Source: Balaenoptera acutorostrata (lineage: Eukaryota; Chordata; Mammalia; Artiodactyla; Balaenopteridae). From it: a DNA stretch of 64,000 bases. The stretch covers positions 5,068,606-5,132,605 of the forward strand of contig NC_080075.1 of NCBI RefSeq assembly GCF_949987535.1. Direction: 5' to 3'. This document shows, in pieces, positions 34,947-46,900 of this stretch. Under the pieces are notes generated by a model that was not told the origin of the DNA, made no database searches, and saw nothing but the letters and a program-made list of their open reading frames with translations. The position numbers and the translations under genes were made by a program. The first letter of the stretch is position 1. Every line of letters begins with the position of its first letter.

Positions 34947-37900
34947 ATGTATATATATATTTTTTATTTTTTATTTTTTTTGACCGAGTGGCATGTGGGA
35001 TCTTAGTTCCCGGACCAGGGATCGAACCCATGCCCCCTGCAGTGGAAGCTTGGAATCTTAACCACTGGACCGCCAAGGAAGTCCCTGAAATGTCTCCTTT
35101 TTTTACCTTAGGCTTTCAGCACTGTGGTTTCGATATTCTAATCTAAACCATCTCAGATTTCTAAGCTCTATTACAGTCAACCACTCTGAGACAACTCCAC
35201 CATCACAGGCATCCTGGGGCCATCTTTATTCCGTGGTGGATGAGTGTCACTGCTTTTCTGTCTCTGGAGGGGGAGGGAGCCCTGCTGGCTCTGGAAAACT
35301 CTGGGGCTGCAGGGCTAGGGCAGCCTGACCCCTAGGGCCAGCAACTGGATTTGCATTTCTCTTTATACCACGGGTGCCAATTTTGCTGCAGAAACATAAC
35401 AATTAACTTTCTGTTCTCCAAACTAAGCAGAGAGAAATTGTTCATCGAGAAGACTGCCTTGGAGAGAATAACATGAACAAGAACTGATTCCTGGAGGACT
35501 GGATCCGAGGACAGGGAACAGGGACACGTCTTATACACACCCTTTGTCGAACTTGGTACATGTTGTGTGTCAGAATGTCCCTCATGGACTCCACATCTTC
35601 AGGGCAGAGTCTTTTGGTTTCTTGTATCCTCTGGGCCCTGAAAACATCATTGGAGGGAAGCCAAGCATTATTCTTCCATCTTGGCAAGGGGACCACAAAA
35701 GCATCAATTTACTTTCAGGACTTCTAATTGATAAACACAAAGGTTATGTTTTTAACATAACTTTTCCTGTTGTTTTAGTAAATTCATATGAAATGTCAGC
35801 ACGTGTGTCTTGACTTACATTTTGAACATGTGGCTTCTTTGCCTATAGCTTGTATATGGGAATTTCTCTAACCCATTTTTAAAAAGGAGTTTAAAGTCAC
35901 GGCAAACCAGTTACTGTTTTCCTCCGTATCTATTATGAACAGACACGTTTGTAAAAAACAATAAAAGTCAATGATTAGGAAATACATTTTTGGAAAGGAT
36001 ACCACAAAGGGCAAACCAAATGTTTCATTGTTAGATTCAACAGAAATAAGATTATTCCTTCAAGGCTCACGGACAACACCGTGTTAGTCCCACATTTTGA
36101 ATAGCACTAATCTCTGCAGTACTGAATTTTTACGAGTACCTTTATAAGTACATTTATCTTGGAATTGTCCCTTTAGGGACTTTATCTCTGGTTAAAGAAT
36201 AATGGTAAGAAACTAAAATCATATTTTACGAGGAGAATTAAACCATTGCCACCATGAAAATCAGGCCAGCTCAGAGACACTGGACCCTCTGAGATTCTAG
36301 AAGCAGTTGACTTCTTTCTGTCTTCTTCACCATGAGCACCCCTCCCCCCCCCCAAAAAAAAGAGCTCAAAAGCCAAGTCATGGCCAGGTTAGCAGTCAAT
36401 GAACAATTGTCCTCTGAGGATTTCAGTCATGACATCGCTATGTGCAGAATTCTCATATGACACACATATTTGATTTCAATCACTTCGGTCTAGTGGTGGT
36501 AATTTCTAAAAACTTATTGTATGAATAATATACGCTCACTGTAGAACATAGGAACAACAAAAAAAGGAGAACTAAAGAAAATTAAACCCATCTTTTAGTA
36601 CTATTACCTCCCTTGACATATTGGTATAAACCCTTACAGAGCTGTGATTTTTTTTTCTTTTCTGGCTGCAGCATTTTGAAATGCACACGTGTGCTGATGT
36701 GCTGTTACCTGCTTGCACAGGTCTTAGGATAGTTGACCATAGAGACAAGAAGTTATTGGTTTCAAGACAGGCCACTTTTTAAGTCCCTTTCCCCAAACAT
36801 TAGTAGCAATATCGCCATAAATAGCAAGGATATTTTTGTAAGTAATGCACAATGAGTAAAAGATTTTTAAGGGCTTGGATGCTGGATATCACAGGACCAG
36901 GACGCCAGCATTTACTTAGCAATGCAATCTGTCGACTGACTAATGCCCTTCCTACAAAATCACTGAAATCAGTTTCCATATCGCAGAGCTGCAAACGTCA
37001 ACACTATTGATATTCAGTTACCACCCTCGGTGATTTAAACATTATTATCAGGGCATTTCAACCTAACTGTTTAAATGTCCTTCAAATAAAATTTATTCTG
37101 ATTTAGATACACCCACGCATTCCCACAATCTGAACACATTCCTTTATTATGGTGGAAGGAATCTATTGCTAAACAGAAACAACAGCTAAACAAATAGTTC
37201 CACTTTGTGTGTTCATAATAAAATGACCAAATAGGAAAAAACTATGGGTAAAGGAAATGGTAAAGTTAAACCTGAGATAGGAAATCTAACTTGGCATTCT
37301 CCCCAGTTTATAATTAACCACTCTGGGAAGGACCAGACTTAGTTCAAGCCCTTTTAGGCTGCTGGCTGGATGTGCAGTACAGGGTTCCCGGTAGCATTGC
37401 CTCGTATTTATTCTCACTGAGAAGCTGCAGCTATAGAATCAGAAGGATGAATTATTGATTCGGGCAATTACTGATGCATGGACTTTCCTACCTGCTACTT
37501 CGTTAGCAAAATCACTCCTGAAATGATCATATCATGAGCACAGGAAAGATACAATCCTCAGAAAAACTGAATCTTAGTAATCTCTAGGGCAAAAAAGTAA
37601 AATTATAAAGTGGAAGTCTCGTCACTGGAACAAGATGTAAAAGAAGTCTCTATTACCTTAAATAAAAGACCACTGGTAATTGCATGGCCATTGAAATCAA
37701 ACTGGGGAAATCTGAATCTTAATGTGTTTGAATAAAAGGCTCACATTTCCCTTAACTTTTTAAAAAAAATCAGATGCTATAATGCTGTAAAAAGAGGTTT
37801 CAATTCTTTTTTTTTTTTTTTTAACATTTATTTATTTATTTTTATTATTTTTATTATTTTTGTCTGTATTGGGTCTTCGGTTCGTGCGAGGGCTTTCTCC

Positions 37901-40900
37901 AGTTGCGGCAAGCGGGGGCCACTCTTCATCGCGGTGCGGGGACCGCTCTTCATCGCGGTGCGCGGGCCTTTCTCTATCGCGGCCCCTCCCGTCGCGGGGC
38001 ACAGGCTCCAGACGCGCAGGCTCAGCAATTGTGGCTCACGGGCCCAGCTGCTCCGTGGCATGTGGGATCTTCCCAGACCAGGGCTCGAACCCGTGTCCCC
38101 TGCATTAGCAGGCAGATTCTCAAAAAAGAGGTTTCAATTCTAAACACAGCGACAGAGATATGAATTCTAGTAGATGTTATCTTCATGCCATAAGGTGAAG
38201 TCCCAAAAGATCAAATATATCCTGATTTATTTGGAAGAATCCATCCTCTTTCAGTAGCGTCATACATGAAATCCAGGGAAATGCATGGTGACTGAAGGAC
38301 GTGCCCACTAAGTAAACAATGGTACCAACAGCTCTTCTGTGTATGTGGCTGCCTTGTGTCTTCTCAGAAAGGTCACCAAGGTGACCAACACTGAGAACCA
38401 GTGAAGAATGCAGAGCTGTGGGCCCGGCTCCCTACAAGGCAACGTCCCATCACGGAAGTGAACATGGCATCAGAATCTTCATACTAGTGTCTTTGGTGTC
38501 AGAATGCATGACTGTGAACTTACACCCGTCAATATGTGATCAATTTAAAAATTCTTCAACTGCAATAAGTTAATTTGTGCTTTTTAATAAATGACATTAT
38601 AATTATTGGGGAGTTTCTAAAGACAATATCCTGAAGTCGTACAGCTGTAGTGTGTTATGCCTATACATTTATTATAAATATATATATTTTTATCTTTCAT
38701 TTTGTTCTTTTTTAACATCTTTATTATAAATATTTTAATATCTCTTCTTTTTAATAGTAACCAAATATTTTTGAATCGGCTTGAGCCTCTACCCACTGAT
38801 GTTTCTAAGAACTTCCTACTCATGGGTAAAGCAAGGTGCCTCATAGTTAGAATAATAATCCGAGTACATAGTCTATTTATTCCATAGGGTTGTTTTGAGA
38901 GTCAAATAAAATAATGTATGTAAAAGTAAAGGAACGCCCCAGAATGAGCATTGTCTGCAGTGTGCCTAGGGGCACACTAGGGACAGCGTTCTCCTGAAGG
39001 TCACAGAGTTTGGAAATCTAAACCTCTTGTAGAACAATTGCTTAAACTTCTAAAGAAAAAAAATATATGTGCGTTTTATTGTTATCCTCTCATAACGGAG
39101 TCACAAAAAGCGAGCTGAGTACACACTTCTTTTTCCTATTATTGTATGAAGGTTTGTTTTTTAAGAAATCACTGCTTTGATCTTAGGAGAGGAATTCCTT
39201 TTTGCTTGACGTCCTACAGATTTCTGATGAGATCAAATGAATGCAATTTAAATACTAAACTTGTAGTAAATATCGGTTTAAAAAAATCTCCTCTCCCACC
39301 TCGGTTAACTAACCGGTTTGGGCTATGGGGGGAAAACATGTCTCCAACCTGGAAGGCTCTCTTACTAATCTTGAGTCAATGTCTGAAAAATAATTGACTC
39401 AACACAGGACATCCTCTAAATGAAACTGCCTTAAAAATTGCCTTGAGGTTAGGAACTGGGAAACCTGCTTATGACCAGTGCAACGTAATGTACAGAGATT
39501 CAAAATATATTTTAGCACATGAGAGGCTGATTCTCATTTGAGATAAGCTCCCCTACATTCCTAGACCAAGCGCTTACATCACTAGTGAGTAGAAGGTCGA
39601 GGAAGTTCCTCATGGTCTAAACTGCCTGCACCCGACCAGGTCCAGCCCTCCTGCTGGGCGCTGAGTTAATTCTCATCCATCCTTCGGTGAGCAGGTCAAA
39701 CGCTTGGGGACCAGATGAGGTTCCCTCTCACCCTCTCACAGCTCCCTCTCACCCTCTCACAGCTCCCTGGGCTTTATGATCATATGTTTGTGTGCCCTAT
39801 TTTATTACCATCAAGACCCTGCTCCAGGGGTGAGCTCCCTGAGGGCAGGGACCGTCTGCTCCCACAGGTCGTGGCACATAACAGGTGCCCTGGTACTCCC
39901 CTTGGCTAAGGGGATGCCCAAAAGCTCAGGAATCAGGTGAAGTAGGATTTGAAGGCAATATTGTAGAAAATAAAAGAATGCAAAATTATCCATGATGAAT
40001 GACATATCAACATTTTAAATAAAGACGAGATCAGTATCCCCGATTATTTTTTTCTGCCTCAGGCTCTCATATGGCTCAGCACGGTGTTGCCAATAAATAT
40101 TTGTTAGCACATTCCCATTTTAGGACCAGAAATTTCCTTACAGCCATGTAATGGGCAGCACCAAAACAAACCAACCAACTCACTGAGAAATAAGGCAGAA
40201 AGCTTTCTGTTGATACAAAGATGCCCTCAGGGATGCTCCTTTAGATTTCTCCCTGGCTGGAAATTTTCCCCATGTAAAAAAGGTGATGGTGTTTCTGATT
40301 CATTAGCAAGTAAGGGATGAGAAATAACACTCAGGTGTTAATGACAATTTCATTGCCATCTATTCTTAGCTCTTCTCTCAACTTGCTTTTCAAAGGTGAG
40401 GAGGTGGGGAGATAATTGAAACTCATTATCTTCTGAAGAGGTCAGGATGGAGGGGCTTGTGTTCCTTATGCTAAATATACGTTGTGACTAATTTCCCCAA
40501 TTCCTAAACCATTTCTCGGGAGAAAACTGGGCATCTTTGGGGAGAGGTGAATTAATTCTTATGACATTCAAGAAGTTCTCGTTAAATGTCAGAGACTTAA
40601 AGCAGCTTTAAAAAATGTCTAACCAGCTCTTGGGACAATTGGTTTCCAGATGCTCCAACTGAAGCACCAGGCTTCAAAGGGCATCATCTTGTAATGATGG
40701 GGTAGGTACCAGTCTTACCCCACCCTCTGTTCCACCGGTAGCCAGTTCCCTCCTTGCTCCTGTTCACAGCTGGTCTCACACAGACGTGGCATTCTCCCAA
40801 CTGCACACAGATCTTTGCCTGAGACACAATTACAAACACGGCCTTCTCTTTAAATATCCCACCAATCACCACACCTCTTGCTCCTCTACCACTCATGCCC

Positions 40901-43900
40901 AAATCCAACTTAGTATCCTAGGATGCTGACCTGGTCTCTCCTCATAGAAGACAGGAAGAGAGATGACTTATGGGAGAAAGACAATGGCAATATTAGCAGA
41001 AGCAAACGAGCACGGGTTAAAGGGTAGACATGTCTAAACAGGAAGACTTGTGACATATGCTAAAAATCTTCTATAAATTCATTTGCCCTGCCCTCCCAAA
41101 GAAAGATGTCAAAAAACTCTCATCTTTTTGCTAGAAAGTAATTTTCAGAAACTAGGTGAAACAGATCGAGCATGGACCAAGCTATAAGATGCCAAGACTT
41201 AGATCTTATTTCTTCCATTTTTCCTTTGTCATATCTCTGCCTCGTCACTCCTAATAGTACCTTTAAATGGAACAATGAGTTAGTGCCCCCTGTAATTCTG
41301 ACATTGAAAGTCTACATCGAGGGCAGATGTCACTTACTGATGGGGGATGGAAAAGGCTGTAGAACTTAGTATCCCGGTCTCTGCCATCTCAATAGCTTGT
41401 TTCATTTCCAGCTTCTTGTACAAAGAAACGATGCTCGATTTTGGCAGGTTCTCTCGGATTAGGATTTTCCGTAAATACTTATGATCGAACTTCTTAAACC
41501 TAAAAACGGAAACCAACAGTTTGGAAATCTTCAATCTCTGTATGTGTTATGTAAGTATATACTTTTTCTAGAAACAAACTACACTTAACTTTATTCTGAA
41601 AGACACCACGACAGTGCCTGGAACACATGTGACTTTGAACACATTTTTGAAAAAAATAATCATAGCATTTATACATTTTTTAAAATAAAGAAAGAATGGC
41701 CTAGTGACCTGAATACATTGAAAATCAACCAAACAAAAGGAAGGGACAAGCTGTAATCAGGGCAAAAAGTGGGCATTAGTGGGGAGCTGGGGAGGCCAGC
41801 TGAGTTCTAACTGTGGGAGAAGAAACGGGCTCGGGGAGTCTGCTGTACCCTCCCAGTAGCTCCTAACCGTGGCAGCTGCACTGACAGTGGTGCTGGCCTG
41901 TTCAACCAGAGCCCACAAGTTTAAACAGCCTGGTAGTTACAGTAGATTTGCCCATTACGCTGCAGATCGTTTTGAATCCTGCCACTTAGGCGGGGTGTGG
42001 GGAGAACCCACATATACCCTGACAGTCTGAGTGATGGAGCATCTGTATAAGCCGGATGCTGACGGACGCTGACTATTGCGCCAAAGCTCCGGCCGACCCA
42101 TGAGACCGAGCCACGTGGCGCATACGGTGCCTTCAGAGTCCACCATCTGTTTGGAGGAGGAATTTTCCACACCTTCAATCATTTTCCACGCAAAGAATAA
42201 TTTGCCGCCTGATTTACACTGGGATGCTGGCTTATCTGGTGGTCGGTTAGTCTCCTGGCCTGTGAGGTGGATGGACGCTTTATCAGCCGAGGCTCCCCTG
42301 GGTTAAGCAGTCTGTGATTCCTTGGGCTCTGTGATCTGGGTTTGGTTCATACCAGGCTCACTCTGGCTCCCACTGGGTCAGCCCTCAGCCTTCTCGCTTT
42401 CTGCCTTTCTTCATGAGAAGCTATTGTTGCTGTTTATTCCTCAATCTACGGCCATTGGCACCCCACCCATCAGGACTTCTCTGATGCCCCTCACCCTGGG
42501 TTCGGGTTCACCTTGACCTTGGGCTGGTCAAGGCCAGTGGTTGCCATTGCCCTTGCCCTATTAACCACTGGCTTCTTCTCATGGGCCACTGGGTCACTTA
42601 CTCTGAGCCCTGCACATCCTGCCTCCCTTCCAGCCATGCTCACGACTTCTTCCAAGTCTCCTCTGCCCTTGCTCTTCCTTGCCCGCCCCAGAGGCATGGA
42701 AGCTTCTCAGAGTCCTGTCCCCAGGAAGCTTCCCCTCTTCACCGGCTGGTAGTCATCTCACCCACACCCACGGCTTTGGTTACCAAATACTCACTGACAA
42801 CTCACAACCTCTATCACAGCCACGATTTCCTCCTGAGCTTGAGACTAAATTCCAAACGGGGGCTGAGTGAGTATCTGAAGCATCTTAAACAGAATCTGTT
42901 ATTTAACTCCAAACATTCTTCTACAGACTGTAAGCTTAACCACGGCACTGTTACCTCCCTAGGTTCCGTGTCTGAAGATCTGATGGTCATTCTCATTTTC
43001 CCTTTCCTCATCTTCCCCTCCTTACGCCATAGCCAGCCTGTCTACCCCAGAAGTATTTCAGTACCCCTTCTGCTGGTCCCTTACCCTCACTAGTCGGAAA
43101 GCTCTGTAGCTCACTGAAAACAAAAGACCTGAACCCACATCAAGGTTGCGCTGTACAACAGGTTAATCGACCTCTTGGAGTTGGTTTGCTCATCTTTAAA
43201 ATGAGACTAGGGACTTCCCTGGTGGTCCAGTGGTAAAGAATCTGCCTTCCAATGCAGGAGACATGGGTTTGATCCCTGGTCAGGGAACTAACTTCCCACA
43301 TGCTGCGGGTCAACTAAGCCTGTGGGCCACAACTACTGAGCCCGTGTGCCGCAAACTACAGAGTCAAGGCGCTCTGGAACCCACACGCCACAACTAGAGA
43401 GAGAAAACCCACATGCTACAACTAGAGAGAAGCCCGCACGCCACAACTAGAGAGAGAAAACCTGCACACCACAACTAGAGAGAAGCCCGTGTGCTGCAGC
43501 GAAAGATCCCGTGTGCTGCAACTAAGACCCCATGCAGCCAAAAGTAAATAAATAAATACATTTAAAATAAATAAATAAATAAAATAAAATGAGACTAATA
43601 GTGATAACACAGGACAGTTAAGGAGATCATGTGACAGATAATTCCTCTCTTTCTAATCCATCTTCCATATGGCTGTTGTAGTTTGCCTTCCAAAAGTCAA
43701 GTATGGTCATGCCACTCTCCTATTTAATAGCCCTTTGATATGAGTTTTAAAGGTCAAATAGAACTTTATAGTGTTAATGGCTATAGAGAGCTCCTTAGCT
43801 CTGTACCATAAAAGCGTGTCCCTGTCTTTCCAGCCATGTCCTCCTTTTTTCTCACCTTTTTCTCACCTTGTCACTCTCCCATATCCAAACCATGACACGC

Positions 43901-46900
43901 TCTCCCTTGCCTTTGAAGATGGAAATACACTGCTGCTACTGCAATTGCTTGGCAGGCTTTCCATTCTTCTTTGCCTGGAGAACTCATTTATTTTCCAAAC
44001 TCACTCCCATTTCTGTATTACTATAGTTCTATGCATTTGCCTCTGTTATAACATGCACCATATTGACCATAATTATTTGTTCAGGCTCTTTCTCTTCTCC
44101 CCCACCCCACCCCCAGGACCACATGCACTACATTGTGAAGACCTAGAACACAGTGAGGGTGTCTTACTGCTCTTGACATAGTTTAGAAAGTTAGGTATAG
44201 ATTCGGCTAAATGGAAGAATATTTAATAATGCTTCATTGGAATAACTATGACATTTGAACTTAAAAAAAAATCCATGGCCTAAATTCTAGATCGGTGGAT
44301 AGTCACAGAATTTAAATTCTATTTTAACACTGTAAGGACTGCTAAAACGACGCTTCTTTCTACCTCATAAAAAAAAATCCCACTCAGGAGACTTCCCTGG
44401 CGGTCCAGTGGTTAAGATTTTGCCTTCCAATGCAGGGGGTGTAGGTTTGATCCCTGGTCGGGGAGCTAAGATCCCACATGATCTTAGCCAAAAAACCAAA
44501 ACATAAAGCAGAAGCAATATTGTAACAAATTCAATGAAGACTTTAAAAAATGGTCCACATCAAAAAATCTTAAAAAAAAAAATCCCACTCAAAAGCTCTC
44601 AGTTTCTGTGCCACCACCGTGCAAGAGCCAGAATTTTTAAGATCTAGTCTCTCTTGGCATCACCAACATCAATATGTCGGAAATGTCTACCACTTGGTTA
44701 ATTGAACTACTGCTAACGCCTACATCCTCCAAACAGCCGTGTAAAACTTCAAAAATCTCGTCTTCCTCATCCTCAATAAACTCTCCTCAGAGCCACGTCA
44801 TTAAGAAATATGGCTGTAGACTAAATCCAGAAGAGGATGAGTTCTGAAATGTGAGATGTGGTGGAGAAGAGGGCCCCCGGCATCCTTACAGAATCGTTAT
44901 GCGAGAAGGACCTCCCCCACGATGGAGGAGTCTCTTCCCCAGGATCCCTGATGACACGCCAACCCTCCTTCGCAGCTTCCTGAAGCCTGTCATTCCCTGG
45001 TTGTGCTTCTCGTATCACTGGGAAACTTGTCCTGGTTTTAAACTTAAATCTGGCGTCTCTAATTTCCACCTGTCCGTTGTACTAGTTTCCTCTAAAGCAA
45101 CCAAGCCCAAGTTCACTGCTTCCTCCACCTGGTAGCTCTCCATTTCCCAGGACTTCTGCCTGCTTCCTGTATGGTATGGCTCCCAGGCCCTTTATCTTCC
45201 TGGCCACCTTCCTCAGGATTCCTTCTAGTTTTATCTTATCCCATCTACCTAGCTTCCAGTGGAACCTTCTGAGGTTCGCGATGTCACATATATCCCTCCT
45301 CGGTGGTGAAACCTCTGCCTCCTTACTTGTCTCTCACTTGGTAGTGGCTCCAATGCCCACACACATCTTCAATTCCAGCCTTCAAGTGATCCATCAGCTG
45401 CCAAACCAAACACAGAAAAATGATTGCTGATGAAACGTTAACCCTACAAGACACACAAGGAAGGTTAATACACCTTGGAAAACAAAGGGGGCTTTACTTT
45501 CCAGGAGCATACCCTCTTTTCTATCACTCTGTTCATGTAACTGACGCTTATAATGCCTTTCCCAGTAACACCACTTAGTTTCATGATGCAAAGGCTCTGT
45601 AGATAATTTCTTTAATAAAGCACATAACTTGCAATGAAAACAAGGTACCTGCTTTGCTTTGAATACTATTTTTCTAGAATGATCTAGGAAATTTCTCATT
45701 ACTGAAATCACATGGATATAAAGCCTAATAATTAACTATTCTTTTAATTTCATTGAGAAAGAAAAGAATATGCCAGTATCCAATTTATACAGCTCTTGAA
45801 AATATAATTCTACAGGTATTCTATTTTTCTAACAACAAAATTTATCTATATGCCTCAGTTTTTGTTTTGTTTTGTTTGTTTTTTCTTTTTTTTTTGGGCC
45901 ATGCCACGCGGCTTGTGGGATCTTAGTTCCCCGACCAGGGATTGAACCCGTGCCCTCAGCAGTCAAAGCACAGAGTCCTAACCACTGGACCACCAGGGAA
46001 TTCCCACGCCTCAGTTTTTATCTGATCATTTTGTCTCAGTATTTACATTTCACCATCCAAGCCAATTATACTACATTTGCTTTATCCAAATTGTTTATAG
46101 GAATTTAGGAAAAAACACAGTCTCTTCATAATTTATTACTTTACAAATAATTTAAATTTGTCATCATTGAAGTTTAACATGGCTTCTAAATTTTTTTTTG
46201 CAAAATAGATTAAAATACTAAATTAATTCTGAAATAATTATGTACTCTCTACCAATAATTATACCTTTTTTTGAGAAAAAGAAACATAAGAAAGGGGTGA
46301 AATATCCAAGTTCTATTGTCTTAGGTATATGTCTAATTTCTTAAAATAATGAACAGAGGGGATAAAGATAGAGACAAAAATCTTCAGTTGGGTTAAAGCA
46401 CTACTTATTTTAAAACGCTCACTCCCTATCCCCATCTGTTGAATAGTTTCAAATGGCCTTGAAAATTTTTCATTTGCGTTTCCTGGAATTAAAATTACTT
46501 TATTTCCTAAGGTGACTTTGGCCATGAAATTCAGGTCTGACTTTCGAAAGACTTCATCAGTTTCTCCAGCATTAAAGTTATGGACTTTCAGGCATGAAAG
46601 AAACCTCCAAATTATGTGGGCCAATCATCCCCTCCAAGCCTGAATCTCTTGTACAGCAACTATGCTGAGTGTTTTCGGTTATTGCTTGCACACATCCATT
46701 TCACCTTTGGGTGAGCCATACAAGCAACTGTCCAAACACTCTTCATTAACAGAGCTGAAGCCTCTCACCCTATGTTTTCCATACATTAGTTCTCATTTCT
46801 ATTTCCAGTAGCCACATGAAACGCCATCCCTTCAATACTGTGTTGGACTTAAAACAAACTGGCAGAAACCATGATCGACTTCATTTTCACTTTTGTCAGA

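Larger units (their letters stand above)
32503..35540 (-). other. SLC9A4: SLC9A4 intron 9
   Basis: It has the unusual donor 'gtgtgt' and a normal acceptor 'tttctacag'. It contains an L1 3' end at 33355-33600, a diverged plus-strand MIR at about 34460-34590, and the microsatellite plus SINE block at 34861-35102. Confidence 0.88.
35638..41337 (-). other. SLC9A4: SLC9A4 intron 8
   Basis: Donor 'gtaagtg' and acceptor 'ttttcag'. It contains a CHR SINE (37789-38141), a weak plus-strand MIR (about 38880-38960) and a 21-bp tandem pair (39722-39763). The rest, more than 4 kb, shows no recognisable repeat or exon. Confidence 0.85.
41500..45326 (-). other. SLC9A4: SLC9A4 intron 7
   Basis: Donor 'gtaagg', acceptor 'tttttag'. 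It contains a CpG-dense unexplained patch around 41960-42310, a rearranged CHR SINE (43198-43597) and a CHR SINE with extended tail (44369-44591). Long open frames such as 42581-43093 (plus strand) have no recognisable family and lack gene context. Confidence 0.85.

Noticed and set aside
37828..38163. Several overlapping Arg/Ser-rich frames
   Set aside because: They are translations of a CHR SINE; similar frames occur in the SINEs at 2593, 6876 and 7539.
41921..42306. Open frames on both strands in a CpG-dense patch, considered as a retrocopy
   Set aside because: No parent protein is recognisable, no poly-A or target duplication was found, and two-strand openness over a short GC-rich patch is expected by chance. 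Kept only as a finding.
42581..43093. The longest plus-strand open frame (170 codons) in intron 7
   Set aside because: No recognisable motif, low-complexity Ser/Pro/Leu composition, no splice or promoter context, and it overlaps several other chance frames in a GC-richer stretch.
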